A DNA stretch of 64,000 bases from Stutzerimonas decontaminans (GTDB taxonomy: Bacteria > Pseudomonadota > Gammaproteobacteria > Pseudomonadales > Pseudomonadaceae): assembly GCF_000661915.1 (NCBI RefSeq), contig NZ_CP007509.1, positions 4,415,501-4,479,500 of the forward strand, in the 5' to 3' direction. The translations under genes and the position numbers were made by a program. The notes under the pieces are model-generated. The model had not been told where the DNA came from. It searched no databases and saw nothing but the letters and a program-made list of their open reading frames with translations. Positions within the stretch are counted from its first letter, which is position 1; each line of letters begins with the position of its first letter. This document shows positions 30,397 to 41,033 of the stretch, one piece after another.

Positions 30397-31239
30397 ATGC
30401 AACGTGTGCTTAGCATTTTCATGGCGCTGTGTATCAGCCTGACCTTCGCGCTCGACGCCCACGCCAAGCGCTTCGGCGGCGGCAAGAGCTTCGGCTCGGC
30501 ACCGAGCCACCAGACCCGCCAGGCGCCCCAGCAGACTCAGGCCGCGCCGAATCAGGCAGGCCGTCAGACGCCCGCCGCTGCCAGCGGTGCTTCGCGCTGG
30601 CTCGGCCCGTTGGCCGGTCTCGCCGCCGGTGGCCTGCTCGCTTCCATGTTCATGGGCGACGGCTTCGAAGGCATCCAGTTCATGGATATCCTGATCTTCG
30701 GCGTGATCGCGTTCCTGCTGTTCCGCTTCCTCGCCGCCCGTCGTCGCCAGCAGCAGCCAGCCATGGCCGGCCATGCACCGATGCAGCGTGAGATGCCGCA
30801 GCAGCCGGCGACCTCCATCTTCGGTGGCAGCGCCGCCCCGGTTGCCGCCGCTCCGGTGATCAACGCCCCGGCCTGGTTCAACGAGCAGAGCTTCGTCGCT
30901 GCGGCCCGCGAGCATTTCCTGTCGCTGCAGCAGCACTGGGACGCCAACGAGATGGACAAGATCTCCGAGTTCGTCACCCCGCAGCTGCTGGGCTTCCTCA
31001 AGCAGGAGCGCGCCGAGATCGGTGATGCTTATCAGTCGACCTACATCGACGACCTGCAGATCCAGCTCGACGGCGTCGACGACGATGCCGAGAAGACCAC
31101 CGCCACCCTGACCTTCACCGGTGTATCGAAGACCTCGCGCTTCGACCAGGGCGAGCCGTTCAGCGAAAGCTGGCGCATGGAACGTGCCCAGGGCGAGAAC
31201 CAGCCCTGGCTGGTCGCTGGTATCCGCCAGAACGCCTGA
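30397..31239 (+). CDS. Tim44-like domain protein, membrane-anchored
   Basis: The 280-residue protein has a signal peptide (LSIFMALCISLTFALDAHA), a low-complexity Q/A/P-rich linker, two hydrophobic segments (PLAGLAAGGLLASMFM and ILIFGVIAFLLFRFLAA), and a C-terminal Tim44-like (NTF2-fold) domain beginning near WFNEQSFVAAAREHFLSLQQHWD. Bacterial Tim44 proteins are widespread, of unclear role, probably in envelope or membrane-protein functions. The start ATG 30397 follows GCGGGAA; an upstream in-frame ATG would bury the signal peptide. Bounded by terminators on both sides. Confidence 0.85.
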   Translation: MQRVLSIFMALCISLTFALDAHAKRFGGGKSFGSAPSHQTRQAPQQTQAAPNQAGRQTPAAASGASRWLGPLAGLAAGGLLASMFMGDGFEGIQFMDILIFGVIAFLLFRFLAARRRQQQPAMAGHAPMQREMPQQPATSIFGGSAAPVAAAPVINAPAWFNEQSFVAAAREHFLSLQQHWDANEMDKISEFVTPQLLGFLKQERAEIGDAYQSTYIDDLQIQLDGVDDDAEKTTATLTFTGVSKTSRFDQGEPFSESWRMERAQGENQPWLVAGIRQNA

Positions 31240-31282
31240 TTGGCGTCATGTAGAAAGCCGGTATGCCCAGGGCAGACCACAA

Positions 31283-31310
31283 ACAAACCCCGCCAACTGG
31301 CGGGGTTTGT
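31283..31310. terminator. Bidirectional Rho-independent terminator
   Basis: ACAAACCCCGCC and GGCGGGGTTTGT form a perfect 12-bp stem with loop AACT. The stem ends carry A-rich and T-rich flanks, so it can serve both the Tim44-like gene (plus) and the alpha/beta hydrolase (minus) that converge here. Confidence 0.85.
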
Positions 31311-31359
31311 CGTTTCTGAAGCGACGGTGCTGCGATCCACTCAGTAAAGCGGGTCGGCC

Positions 31360-32310
31360 TCATTCCTTGAGGAAGGCCAGCAGATCGTTGTTGAAGCGCT
31401 CCTTGTGGGTGTCGGTCAGGCCGTGCGGTGCACCGGGATAGACGATCAGCTTCGCATTCTTGATCAGTGCTGCGGACGCCTTGCCCGAGCTGTCCAGCGG
31501 CACGATCTGGTCATCGTCACCGTGGATCACTAGGGTCGGTACGTCGAACTTCTTCAGATCACCGCGGAAATCGGTGGCCGAGAACGCAGCGATGGAGTCA
31601 TAGGTGTTCTTGTGGCCAGCCTGCAGACCCTGGGCGCGCCAGTTGTCGATCAGCCCCTGGGATACCTTGGCGCCCGGACGGTTGTAGCCATAGAACGGAC
31701 CGGAGGCGAGGTCGAGGTACAGCTGCGCGCGATCCTCCAACGATGCCTTGCGGATGCCGTCGAAGACTTCCAGCGGCAGGCCACCCGGGTTATCCGCAGT
31801 TTTTAGCATCATCGGCGGCACGGCGCTGACCAGCACGGCCTTCTTGACCCGTTTGGTGCCGTGGCGACCGATGTAGCGCGCCACCTCTCCGCCACCAGTG
31901 GAGAAGCCCACCAGCGTGACATCCTTCAGGTCGAGCGCTTCGATCACCGCGGCCAGGTCGTCGGCGTAATGATCCATGTCGTTGCCTTCCCACGGTTGAC
32001 TGGAGCGGCCATGGCCGCGGCGGTCGTGGGCAACTACGCGATAGCCCTCGGAGGCGAGAAACAGCATCTGCGATTCCCAGCTGTCCGAGTTGAGCGGCCA
32101 GCCGTGGCTGAAGGTGACCACCGGGCCGTCCTTCGGGCCCCAGTCCTTGTAGTAGAGCTGCACGCCGTCAGCGGTGGTGATGGTGCTGACGGTGCGGGCA
32201 CTGGTGATACTGGATGTCGGTTGCGTGGCCTGTTCCGGTTGTGCGGCGAAAACTGGCTGCATCGCGATGGCCAGCAGCGGGAGGGTGAAGGTGCGGATGA
32301 TGGCATTCAT
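31360..32310 (-). CDS. Secreted alpha/beta hydrolase (non-heme chloroperoxidase-like)
   Basis: The 316-residue protein has a signal peptide ([19 protein letters not shown], cleavage near residue 22) and an alpha/beta-hydrolase fold: oxyanion [15 protein letters not shown], nucleophile elbow [13 protein letters not shown], acid DDDQIVP, and histidine in [15 protein letters not shown]. The wording is that of bacterial perhydrolases/non-heme haloperoxidases. It is periplasmic or secreted. The minus-strand ohr gene lies 37 bases upstream, probably in the same transcript, so a peroxide-related or detoxification role is plausible. Substrate unknown. Confidence 0.87.
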   Translation of the reverse strand: MNAIIRTFTLPLLAIAMQPVFAAQPEQATQPTSSITSARTVSTITTADGVQLYYKDWGPKDGPVVTFSHGWPLNSDSWESQMLFLASEGYRVVAHDRRGHGRSSQPWEGNDMDHYADDLAAVIEALDLKDVTLVGFSTGGGEVARYIGRHGTKRVKKAVLVSAVPPMMLKTADNPGGLPLEVFDGIRKASLEDRAQLYLDLASGPFYGYNRPGAKVSQGLIDNWRAQGLQAGHKNTYDSIAAFSATDFRGDLKKFDVPTLVIHGDDDQIVPLDSSGKASAALIKNAKLIVYPGAPHGLTDTHKERFNNDLLAFLKE

Positions 32311-32347
32311 GGCGTGTGTCTCCTGTTCGTAAATACGGTGGGCTGGC

Positions 32348-32776
32348 TCAGTCGGCGATGATCAGGGTGACGTCGATGTTGCCGCGGGTGGCGTTGGAAT
32401 AGGGGCAGACCACGTGGGCCTGCTCGACCAGGTTCTGCAGCACGTCGCGGGCGACGCCGGGGGCACTGATTGTGAGCTCGGCTTCAATGCCGAAACCGGT
32501 GGGGATCTGGCCGATGCCGACCTTGCCGGTGATGCGTGTGTCGGCCGGCAGGGTGACCTTCTGCTTGCCGGCGACGAACTTCAGCGCGCCGAGAAAGCAG
32601 GCCGAGTAGCCGGCAGCGAACAGTTGCTCCGGATTGGTGCCGGGGCCGCCGGCGCCACCCAGTTCACGCGGGGTGGACAGTTGCACGTCGAGCGCTGCGT
32701 CAGAGGAGCTGGCGCGACCTTCGCGGCCGCCGGTGGCGGTTGCAGTGGCGGTGTAGAGGATTTTTTCGATGGTCAT
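32348..32776 (-). CDS. ohr: Organic hydroperoxide resistance protein (Ohr/OsmC family)
   Basis: The 142-residue peroxidase reduces organic hydroperoxides with two cysteines, both present: [16 protein letters not shown] (peroxidatic) and [17 protein letters not shown] (resolving). [10 protein letters not shown] and the length are typical of Ohr rather than OsmC. Cofactor is lipoyl protein in known enzymes. The AraC-type regulator diverges from it; no MarR-type OhrR is adjacent, so control may be by the AraC protein instead. Confidence 0.93.
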   Translation of the reverse strand: MTIEKILYTATATATGGREGRASSSDAALDVQLSTPRELGGAGGPGTNPEQLFAAGYSACFLGALKFVAGKQKVTLPADTRITGKVGIGQIPTGFGIEAELTISAPGVARDVLQNLVEQAHVVCPYSNATRGNIDVTLIIAD

Positions 32777-32895
32777 GGCTACGGTTCCTGTTCTGTTGGT
32801 AGGCCAGGGCGTTGTTGCCCGGTGAGAGCTATTCTGCTCACCACGAAAAACTATTGGTGACGTAAAATCCTGAAAACATGATCAGGAGTACGAAG

Positions 32896-33732
32896 ATGGC
32901 CGACAGGCTCGCTGCGCTGATGACGCACTTCCCGATGAGCGCACAGGTGTTCAATACCGGGCCGCTGTGCGGCATCAACACGCTGCAAAGCGATGGCATG
33001 CACGGACAGCTGCATCTGGTGCGCAGCGGTGCCGTCGAGGTGCATTACGGCAGGGACAAGTTGCAGGTCGAGCGCCCCAGCCTGCTGCTGTTCCCGCGGC
33101 CGCTGACGCACCGTTTCCTCGTCGCCCCCGGGCAGAACGCAGATATGGTCTGCGCGAACCTGTCGTTCGAGGGCGGCGCCAGCAACCCCATCGCGTCCGG
33201 GTTAGCGGATGCCGTCTGCCTGCCGCTGGACGAGGTATGGGGCGCCGAGCCGGTGCTGACACTGCTGTTCGAAGAAGCCTTCGAGCAGCGCTGCGGCCGC
33301 GTGGCAATGGTTGAGCGGCTAATCGAAGTGGTGATGATCCAGGTCCTGCGCCAGCTGATGGAAAGCGATGCGGTGAATGGCGGGCTGTTGTCCGGGCTGG
33401 CACATCCACGCCTGCGCAATGCCCTGGTGGCGATGCACGAGGCGCCAGCGCAGGACTGGACGCTCGAACAACTGGCCGGCGTCGCCGGGATGTCGCGTAG
33501 CGTGTTCGCCACGGCATTCCGCGAGACGGTCGGCACCACGCCGGGACAGTATCTGCAGGGCTGGCGTGTACGGCTGGCGCAGAAAGCCTTACGCCTTGGG
33601 CGTCCGCTGAAGATGATCTCGGCCGAAGTCGGTTATGGCAGCGAAGCTGCGTTTTCCCGAGCCTTCAAGGCACATTCCGGACTGTCCCCACGCGAATGGA
33701 AGAATCAGCTGTCCATGCCGGCGAATTCCTGA
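32896..33732 (+). CDS. AraC-family transcriptional regulator (cupin type)
   Basis: The 278-residue protein has an N-terminal cupin-like ligand domain (LCGINTLQSDGMHGQLHLVRSGAVEV, with SLLLFPRPLTHRF) and a C-terminal double HTH (DWTLEQLAGVAGMSRSVFATAFRETVGTTPGQYLQGWRVRLAQ, then EVGYGSEAAFSRAFKAHSG). ATG 32896 is chosen because AGGAG lies 7 bases upstream; ATG 32878 is 18 bases earlier. It diverges from ohr and the hydrolase, which are its likely targets. Confidence 0.87.
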   Translation: MADRLAALMTHFPMSAQVFNTGPLCGINTLQSDGMHGQLHLVRSGAVEVHYGRDKLQVERPSLLLFPRPLTHRFLVAPGQNADMVCANLSFEGGASNPIASGLADAVCLPLDEVWGAEPVLTLLFEEAFEQRCGRVAMVERLIEVVMIQVLRQLMESDAVNGGLLSGLAHPRLRNALVAMHEAPAQDWTLEQLAGVAGMSRSVFATAFRETVGTTPGQYLQGWRVRLAQKALRLGRPLKMISAEVGYGSEAAFSRAFKAHSGLSPREWKNQLSMPANS

Positions 33733-33836
33733 ACGCAGCGCAAACACTGACTTGGATGGCGGAGTGCAGTGGCACGAGCAGTAAATTGGCGGCAGTAATC
33801 CTTCGCTTTGCGGAACTTTGACTAAGCTCCTTGGCA

Positions 33837-33859
33837 GACGCCGACAACGTATCGGCGTC
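33837..33859. promoter_or_regulatory. Inverted repeat in the fdnG leader
   Basis: GACGCCGA and TCGGCGTC pair perfectly around a 7-base loop, about 27 bases before the fdnG ATG and ahead of its ribosome site AAGGAG. It could be an operator or a leader-RNA hairpin; nothing in the sequence decides which. Confidence 0.4.
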
Positions 33860-33886
33860 CAAGCCTGATAAGAAGGAGAACCTCCG

Positions 33887-36800
33887 ATGGATATGAACCG
33901 TCGACAGTTCTTCAAGGTCTGCGGTGTGGGCCTTGGGGCGTCGAGCATGGCGGCATTGGGCATGGCCCCGCCGACGGCGTATGCCGAGTCGATCCGGCAT
34001 TTCAAACTGACCAACACCCGTGAAACGCGCAACACCTGCCCCTACTGCTCCGTCGGCTGCGGACTGATCCTCTACAGCCAGGGCAGCGGCGGCAAGAACG
34101 TCGCGCAGAACATCATCCACATCGAAGGCGACTCCGATCACCCGGTCAACCGCGGCACCCTGTGCCCGAAAGGCGCTGGCCTGCTGGACTTCGTCCACAG
34201 CCCCAACCGCCTGACCCACCCGGAGGTCCGCGAGGCCGGCAGCAACGAGTGGAAGCGCATCGAGTGGAGCGACGCCCTCGACCGCATCGCCCGGCTGATG
34301 AAGGACGACCGCGATGCCAACTTCATCGAGCGCAACGACAAGGGCCAGACGGTCAATCGCTGGCTGACTACCGGTTTCCTCGCCGCCTCGGCTTCATCCA
34401 ACGAGGCCGGCTATATCACCCACAAGGTGGTTCGATCACTCGGCATACTGGCGTTCGATAACCAGGCACGTGTCTGACACGGCCCGACGGTGGCAAGTCT
34501 TGCCCCGACGTTTGGCCGTGGAGCCATGACCAATCACTGGAGTGATATCCAGAACGCCGATCTGGTCCTGATCATGGGCGGTAACGCCGCCGAAGCGCAC
34601 CCGTGCGGCTTCAAGTGGGTCACCGAAGCCAAGGCGCGCAACAAGGCGCGGTTGGTGGTGGTCGATCCGCGCTTCACCCGTTCGGCCTCGGTGGCCGACC
34701 TGTATGCACCGATCCGCACCGGCACCGACATCGCCTTTCTCGGCGGGCTGATCAACTACCTGCTGGAAAACGACAAGATCCAGCACGAGTACGTGGTCAA
34801 CTACACCGATGTCTCGTTCATCGTGAAGGAAGGCTTCGGCTTCGAGGATGGCCTGTTCAACGGCTACGACGCCGAGAAACGCAGCTATCCGGACAAGTCT
34901 GCCTGGAGCTATGAGCTGGACGAGGACGGCTTCGCCCGCGTCGACAAGAGCCTCACCCACCCGCGCTGCGTGTTCAATCTGCTCAAGCAGCACTACAGCC
35001 GCTATACGCCGGAGGTGGTCAGCAACATCTGCGGCACGCCGCAGGAAAAGATGTTGCAGGTCTGGGAAACCATTGCCGAGACCTCGGCGTCGGGCAAGGT
35101 CATGACCATCATGTACGCCTTAGGCTGGACGCAGCACTCGGTGGGTTCGCAGATGATCCGCACCGGCGCCATGGTGCAGCTGCTGCTCGGCAACATCGGC
35201 ATGCCTGGCGGCGGCATGAATGCCCTGCGCGGGCACTCCAACATCCAGGGGCTGACCGATCTGGGACTGCTCTCCAACCTGCTACCGGGCTACATGACCC
35301 TGCCGCTCGACGCCGAACAGGACTACACGGCCTACATCGCCAAGCGCACCGCCAAGCCGCTGCGGCCGGGGCAGCTGTCCTACTGGCAGCACTACGAGAA
35401 ATTCCACGTCAGCCTGATGAAGGCCTGGTACGGCAAGAACGCCACGGCGGAGAACAACTGGGGCTACGACTGGCTGCCGAAGCTGGATATTCCCGGCTAC
35501 GACGTGCTCAAGGTGTTCGACATGATGTACCAGGGACAGGTGAACGGTTATTTCTGCCAGGGCTTCAACCCCATCGCCTCGTTCCCTAACAAGGCCAAGG
35601 TCAGTGCCGCGCTGGCCAAACTCAAGTACCTGGTGATCATGGACCCGCTGGCCACAGAGACCTCGGAGTTCTGGCGCAACGCCGGCGAGTACAACGACGT
35701 CGACACCGCCAGCATCCAGACCACGGTGTTCCGCCTGCCGACCACCTGCTTCGCCGAGGAGGACGGGTCGCTGGTCAACAGCAGCCGCTGGCTGCAATGG
35801 CACTGGAAGGCCGCCGAGCCGCCCGGCCAGGCGCAGACCGACGTGGTGATCATGGGCGGTCTGTTCCACCGGCTGCGCGAGCTGTATCGCAAGGAAGGCG
35901 GCGCCTATGCCGAACCGCTGCTCAATATCGACTGGGGCTACCGCCAACCGGAAGAGCCGACTGCAGAGGAAATCGCCCAGGAGTACAACGGCAAGGCGCT
36001 GGCCGACGTCTTCGACCTGCAGACCGGCGCTCAGCTGGCCAAGGCCGGCGAGCAGTTGCCCGGCTTCGGCCTGCTGCGCGCCGACGGCAGCACTTCGTGT
36101 GGTTGCTGGATCTTCAGCGGCGCCTGGACCCAGGCCGGCAACCAGATGGCCCGGCGCGACAACGCCGACCCCTACGGCATGGGCCAGACGCTGGGCTGGG
36201 CGTGGTCCTGGCCGGCCAACCGGCGAATCCTCTACAACCGCGCCTCGGCCGATCCGGCAGGCAACCCCTGGGATAAGCAGAAAAAGCGCCTGGTCTGGTG
36301 GGACGGCGGCAAATGGGGCGGCACCGACGTGCCGGACTTCAAGGTCGACTCAAAGCCCGAGGACGGCATGAACCCGTTCATCATGAACCCCGAAGGGGTG
36401 GCGCGGCTGTTCGCCGTGGACAAGATGAACGAGGGGCCATTCCCCGAGCATTACGAGCCGTTCGAGACGCCAATCGGTCGCAACCCGCTGCATCCCGACA
36501 ACGCGCAGGCGATCAGCAACCCCGCCGCACGGGTGTTCAAGAACGACATGGAGCTGTTCGGCACCGCGGAGGACTTCCCTTACGCGGCTACCACCTACCG
36601 GCTCACGGAGCACTTCCACTTCTGGACCAAGCATTGCCGGCTCAATGCGATCACCCAGCCCGAGCAGTTCGTCGAGATCGGCGAAGTGCTGGCCAAGGAA
36701 CTGGGCATCGTCGCCGGCGAGCGGGTCAAGGTGTCGTCCAACCGCGGCTATATCAAGGCGGTAGCGGTGGTGACCAAGCGCATCAAGCCGCTGACCGTGG

Positions 36801-36961
36801 ACGGGCAGACGGTGCACCAGATCGGCATCCCGCTGCACTGGGGCTTCGCCGGGGTGGCGCGCAATGGCTACCTGACCAACACGCTGACGCCGTTCGTCGG
36901 TGACGCCAACACCCAGACGCCGGAGTTCAAGTCGTTCCTGGTCAACGTGGAGAAGGCATGA
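33887..36961 (+). CDS. fdnG: Formate dehydrogenase-N alpha subunit, selenoprotein
   Basis: The full gene is 1024 residues long and reads through an in-frame UGA (34475-34477) as selenocysteine 197, in [21 protein letters not shown], the conserved active-site sequence of FdnG. A Tat signal ([17 protein letters not shown]) directs it to the periplasm; [10 protein letters not shown] binds a 4Fe-4S cluster, and the rest is the molybdopterin-bis-MGD oxidoreductase fold. It oxidises formate and passes electrons through FdnH and FdnI to quinone. Ordinary gene callers split it at 34477 into 196- and about 823-residue halves. It overlaps fdnH by 4 bases. Confidence 0.96.
34475..34477 (+). other. UGA codon read as selenocysteine in fdnG
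   Basis: TGA in frame between GTC and CAC, 196 codons after the ATG; the frame continues open for 828 codons. It sits at the position of the molybdenum-ligating Sec of FdnG, and selA, selB and tRNA-Sec are downstream. Confidence 0.95.
34478..34520 (+). promoter_or_regulatory. Bacterial SECIS element in fdnG mRNA
   Basis: Immediately after the UGA, CACGGCC (34478-34484) pairs with GGCCGTG (34514-34520) to make a lower stem, and GGCAA (34492-34496) pairs with TTGCC (34500-34504) around the loop GTC. The apical loop is about 20 bases from the UGA and resembles the E. coli fdnG/fdhF element bound by SelB. Confidence 0.85.
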
Positions 36962-37899
36962 TGGCTACTCAAGACGTGATTGCCCGCTCCGCCACGACCA
37001 CCGAGCGGCCGTCGATCCGCGAGATCGGCGAAGTGGCGAAACTGATCGACACCTCCAAGTGCATCGGCTGCAAGGCGTGCCAGGTGGCGTGCTCGGAATG
37101 GAACGACCTGCGTGACGACGTCGGCACCAGCAACGGGACCTACGACAACCCGATCGACCTCACCGCCGAGTCCTGGACGGTGATGAAGTTCGCCGAGTAC
37201 GAGAACCCCGGCAGCGGCAACCTCGAGTGGCTGATCCGCAAAGACGGCTGCATGCACTGCGCCGACCCGGGCTGCCTCAAGGCCTGCCCGGCACCGGGGG
37301 CGATCGTGAAGTACGCCAACGGCATCGTCGACTTCAACCAGGACCACTGTATCGGCTGCGGCTACTGCATCACCGGTTGCCCGTTCGACATCCCGCGCAT
37401 CTCCGAGAAGGACAAGAAAGCCTACAAGTGCACGCTCTGTTCCGACCGCGTATCGGTCGGCCTGGAGCCGGCCTGCGTGAAGACCTGCCCCACCGGGGCG
37501 ATCGTCTTCGGCAGCAAGGAGGACATGAAGGAGCATGCCGCCGGGCGCATTGCCGATCTCAAGGAGCGCGGTTTCGACCAGGCCGGCCTGTACGACCCCG
37601 ATGGCGTCGGCGGTACGCACGTGATGTACGTGCTGCACCATGCCGATCAGCCCTCGCTGTACAGCGACCTGCCGAACGAGCCGACCATCAGCCCGCTGGT
37701 CAGCCTGTGGAAAGGCGTGACCAAGCCCCTCGCCCTGCTGGGCATGGGCGCGGCGGTGCTGGCCGGCTTCTTCCATTACACGCGGGTCGGCCCGATCCGC
37801 GTCGAGGAAGACGAGGACAAGACCGAACTCAGCGAGCCCGTGGTGCACCAGGTCGATCCTTCGGTGCATGTGGTCGATCCCAAGGAGCCGCGACCCTGA
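36958..37899 (+). CDS. fdnH: Formate dehydrogenase-N beta subunit (iron-sulfur)
   Basis: The 313-residue subunit transfers electrons from FdnG to FdnI through four 4Fe-4S clusters; four cysteine groups are visible ([35 protein letters not shown] with CP, and CTLCSD with CVKTC). A C-terminal transmembrane anchor ([19 protein letters not shown]) precedes an acidic periplasmic or cytoplasmic tail. The start overlaps the fdnG stop by 4 bases (ATGA); a second ATG follows directly at 36961. Confidence 0.94.
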   Translation: MMATQDVIARSATTTERPSIREIGEVAKLIDTSKCIGCKACQVACSEWNDLRDDVGTSNGTYDNPIDLTAESWTVMKFAEYENPGSGNLEWLIRKDGCMHCADPGCLKACPAPGAIVKYANGIVDFNQDHCIGCGYCITGCPFDIPRISEKDKKAYKCTLCSDRVSVGLEPACVKTCPTGAIVFGSKEDMKEHAAGRIADLKERGFDQAGLYDPDGVGGTHVMYVLHHADQPSLYSDLPNEPTISPLVSLWKGVTKPLALLGMGAAVLAGFFHYTRVGPIRVEEDEDKTELSEPVVHQVDPSVHVVDPKEPRP

Positions 37900-37955
37900 C
37901 CGCGCGGCCCCGTTCGCGGGCCGCCCTCGGAGTCCGCTCGCTCAAGGAGTCAACG

Positions 37956-38579
37956 ATGAACAACAACGAGATCGAACGCTACAACCCCTCGCAACGGACC
38001 AACCACTGGATCGTTGCGATTCTCTTCGTGCTCGCCGCGCTGTCCGGCCTGGCACTGTTCCATCCGGCGCTTTTCGGCCTCTCCGGGCTGTTCGGCGGCG
38101 GCACCTGGACGCGCATCCTGCACCCCTTCATCGGGGTCGCGATGTTCGTCTTCTTCCTCTGGCTGGCGATCCGCTTCGCCGGGCACAACCGCATCGAGGC
38201 GAGGGATCGCCAGTGGCTCAGGCAGATCAACGACGTGGTGCACAACCGCGAAGACAGACTACCGGAAGTCGGCCGCTACAACGCCGGGCAGAAGGTGCTG
38301 TTCTGGGTGCTGATCCTCAGCATGCTGGTGCTGCTGCTCAGCGGCATCGTCATCTGGCGCGAGTACTTCAGCAGCTTCTTCGGCATCGTCTCGTTGCGCT
38401 GGGCCAGCCTGCTGCATGCCATCGCCGCCTTCGTGCTGATCGTCAGCATCATCGTGCACATCTACGCCGCCATCTGGATCAAGGGTTCGATGGGTTCGAT
38501 GCTCTATGGCACCGTCAGCCGCGCCTGGGCACGCAAGCACCATCCAGCCTGGTACCGGGAGATCACCGAACGCAAATAA
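37956..38579 (+). CDS. fdnI: Formate dehydrogenase-N gamma subunit (cytochrome b)
   Basis: The 207-residue membrane subunit has four transmembrane helices with haem-ligating histidines (TNHWIVAILFVLAALSG near the N-terminus, SLLHAIAAFVLIVSIIVHIYAAIW near the C-terminus). It passes electrons to the quinone pool. AAGGAG lies 7 bases before the ATG. It starts 56 bases after fdnH, in the same operon. Confidence 0.94.
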   Translation: MNNNEIERYNPSQRTNHWIVAILFVLAALSGLALFHPALFGLSGLFGGGTWTRILHPFIGVAMFVFFLWLAIRFAGHNRIEARDRQWLRQINDVVHNREDRLPEVGRYNAGQKVLFWVLILSMLVLLLSGIVIWREYFSSFFGIVSLRWASLLHAIAAFVLIVSIIVHIYAAIWIKGSMGSMLYGTVSRAWARKHHPAWYREITERK

Positions 38580-38600
38580 GCGGCACCGCTGTTCAACCGG

Positions 38601-38626
38601 AGATTCCCGCGCCGCGCGGGAATCTT
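38601..38626 (+). terminator. Hairpin after fdnGHI
   Basis: AGATTCCCGC and GCGGGAATCT pair perfectly around GCCGC, 22 bases after the fdnI stop. There is only a weak T-tail, so some transcripts may continue into fdhE. Confidence 0.6.
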
Positions 38627-38709
38627 CGGCGACGCGCACCATCGAAAGCCGAGCGACAACCGCTGACGGACTATGCTGTTCGGCATAACCACAAGAAAAG
38701 GAGTCCTGC

Positions 38710-39627
38710 GTGGCAGGCACCATTCTAGAGCCCGGGCAGATCGAAGCCGCGGCCAGCAAACCACCCTTCACCAACCTGCCGCCGCGCGATCTATTCGCTC
38801 TGCGCAGCGAACGTTTCAGCAAGCTCGCTGAAGGCCATCCATTCGCCGACTACCTGCGCCTGCTGGCCGCGGTCTGCCAGGCGCAACAGCAGGTGCTGGA
38901 CAACCCGCCGGCAATGCCACCGCTGAACGAACACCGCACCCGTGAAAGCCTCAAACACAATCTGCCGCCGCTGGCTGCCGACACCCTGGTCCGCGACGAT
39001 GCCTGGCTGACGATGCTGGATGCCTGGCTGGATGCCTTCGTGGTGCCGGAAAATCCCGCGGTAGTCGCGGCCATCAGGCAACTGCGCGAGGCCGAGAGCG
39101 GCCAGCGCAAGGCCTGGGCCGTGGCACTGGTCAGCGGCCAGTACGACAGCCTGCCGCCGGCGCTGGTGCCCTTTCTCGGCGCCGCCCTGCAACTGGCGTG
39201 GAGCCACTGGCTGCTGCAGCTCGACCTCTCCGACCTGCGCGAGCGCGAAGACCAGGCCCTCTGCCCCTGCTGCGGCGCGCCACCCATGGCCGGCATCATC
39301 CGTCATCGCGGCCAGCTCAACGGCCTGCGCTATCTTGTCTGCTCGCTGTGTGCCTGCGAGTGGCATTACGTGCGCGTCAAATGCAGCCACTGCCGCAGCA
39401 CCAAGAAGCTCGACTACCTGCACTTCGAAGGCTCGCCTCAGGGCGTCAAGGCCGAGGTCTGCCCCGAGTGCAACAGCTACCTCAAGCAGCTCTATCTCGA
39501 CCTGGCGCCGGATGGTGAAAGCCTCTCCGCCGACCTCGCCACGCTGGACCTGGACATGCTGCTAGCCGAGCAGGGCTTCCAGCGTCACGCGCCCAATCTG
39601 CTGCTGGCACCGGGGGGCGATGCATGA
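38710..39627 (+). CDS. fdhE: Formate dehydrogenase accessory protein FdhE
   Basis: The 305-residue cytoplasmic protein helps assemble active formate dehydrogenase. It has the paired rubredoxin-like cysteine motifs [29 protein letters not shown] and [14 protein letters not shown]. Start is GTG 38710, with AAAAGGAG 7 bases upstream. Its stop overlaps the selA start by 4 bases (ATGA), tying FDH maturation to selenocysteine synthesis. Confidence 0.93.
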   Translation: MAGTILEPGQIEAAASKPPFTNLPPRDLFALRSERFSKLAEGHPFADYLRLLAAVCQAQQQVLDNPPAMPPLNEHRTRESLKHNLPPLAADTLVRDDAWLTMLDAWLDAFVVPENPAVVAAIRQLREAESGQRKAWAVALVSGQYDSLPPALVPFLGAALQLAWSHWLLQLDLSDLREREDQALCPCCGAPPMAGIIRHRGQLNGLRYLVCSLCACEWHYVRVKCSHCRSTKKLDYLHFEGSPQGVKAEVCPECNSYLKQLYLDLAPDGESLSADLATLDLDMLLAEQGFQRHAPNLLLAPGGDA

Positions 39628-41033
39628 GCAGCAGCCACCTGCCCTCGGTCGACAAGCTGCTGCGTGACCCGGCCTGCCAGCCGCTGCAGCAGCGTTACGG
39701 CCGCCAGGCGTTGCTGAGCACCCTGCGCGACCTGCTCGATGAACTGCGCGAGCCGGCCCGCAATGGCCAGCTGGCCGCACTGGAACTGTCCGAAGCGGTG
39801 CTCGCCGGGCGCGCTGGCGAGCGGCTGGCCAACCAGCACCGCAGCCGCGTGCGCCGCGTGTTCAACCTCACCGGCACGGTGCTGCACACCAACCTCGGCC
39901 GCGCCCTGTTGCCGGATGAAGCCATCGAGGCAATCACCCTAGCCGCGCGCTACCCGCTCAATCTGGAATTCGATCTAGCCACCGGCAAGCGCGGCGATCG
40001 CGACGACCTCATCGAAGGACTGATCCGCGAGCTGACCGGCGCCGAGGCCGTCACCGTGGTCAACAACAACGCCGCCGCCGTACTGCTGGCCTTGAACAGC
40101 CTCGGCGCACGCAAGGAAGGCATCATTTCCCGCGGCGAGCTGATCGAGATCGGCGGTGCCTTTCGCATCCCCGACATCATGGCCCGCGCCGGCGTGAAGC
40201 TGCATGAAGTCGGCACCACCAACCGCACCCACGCCAAGGATTACGAAGCGGCGATCAACCCGCGCTCGGGCCTGCTGATGCGTGTGCACACTAGCAACTA
40301 CAGCGTGCAGGGTTTCACTGCCAGCGTCGCCACCGCCGAGCTGGCGCGCATCGCCCATGCCCACGATCTGCCGTTGCTGGAAGATCTGGGCAGTGGCAGC
40401 CTGCTCGACCTCTCGCGCTGGGGCCTGCCCAAGGAGCCGACGGTGCAGGAAGCGCTGCGTGACGGCGCCGACATCGTCACCTTCAGCGGCGACAAGCTGC
40501 TCGGCGGCCCGCAGGCCGGGCTTATCGTCGGCAGCAAGGCGCTGATCCAGAAGATCAAGAAGAACCCGCTCAAGCGCGCCCTGCGCGTGGACAAGCTGAC
40601 CCTTGCGGCGCTGGAAGCGGTGCTCAACCTCTATCGCGACCCCGACCGCCTGGCCGAACGCCTCACCAGCCTGCGCCTGCTCAGCCGCCCGCAGACGGAG
40701 ATCCGCGCCCAGGCCGAACGCATCGCCCCGGCGCTGACCGCCGTGCTCGGGGAAAGCTGGAGTGTCGCCGTTGTGGATGCCCTGGGCATGATCGGCAGCG
40801 GCGCGCAGCCGGTGGCACGCCTGCCCAGCGCCGCCCTGTGCATCCGCCCGCAGCAGCCCAAGCGCCTGCGCGGCCGCAGCCTGCGCCAGCTGGAAGAAGC
40901 CCTGCGCTGCCTGCCGATTCCGGTGCTCGGGCGCATCGATGACGACGCCCTCTGGCTCGACCTGCGCCAGCTCGACGCCGAGCCGGCCTTCCTTCAGCAA
41001 CTACCGCAACTGCAAGAGGAGATGGCCCGTTGA
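39624..41033 (+). CDS. selA: L-seryl-tRNA(Sec) selenium transferase
   Basis: The 469-residue PLP enzyme converts Ser-tRNA-Sec to Sec-tRNA-Sec using selenophosphate. It carries [17 protein letters not shown] near the N-terminus and the PLP lysine about K291 in [14 protein letters not shown]. Length is normal. It overlaps fdhE by 4 bases and selB by 4 bases, so fdhE-selA-selB are translationally coupled. Confidence 0.96.
   Translation: MSSSHLPSVDKLLRDPACQPLQQRYGRQALLSTLRDLLDELREPARNGQLAALELSEAVLAGRAGERLANQHRSRVRRVFNLTGTVLHTNLGRALLPDEAIEAITLAARYPLNLEFDLATGKRGDRDDLIEGLIRELTGAEAVTVVNNNAAAVLLALNSLGARKEGIISRGELIEIGGAFRIPDIMARAGVKLHEVGTTNRTHAKDYEAAINPRSGLLMRVHTSNYSVQGFTASVATAELARIAHAHDLPLLEDLGSGSLLDLSRWGLPKEPTVQEALRDGADIVTFSGDKLLGGPQAGLIVGSKALIQKIKKNPLKRALRVDKLTLAALEAVLNLYRDPDRLAERLTSLRLLSRPQTEIRAQAERIAPALTAVLGESWSVAVVDALGMIGSGAQPVARLPSAALCIRPQQPKRLRGRSLRQLEEALRCLPIPVLGRIDDDALWLDLRQLDAEPAFLQQLPQLQEEMAR

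Noticed and set aside
33770..33785. Possible sigma-54 promoter upstream of fdnG (TGGCACG)
   Set aside because: The -24-like half is good but there is no TTGC at the required spacing.
34490..36961. Separate formate dehydrogenase gene starting at 34490
   Set aside because: It is the in-frame continuation of fdnG after the selenocysteine UGA; it has no ribosome site or signal peptide of its own.
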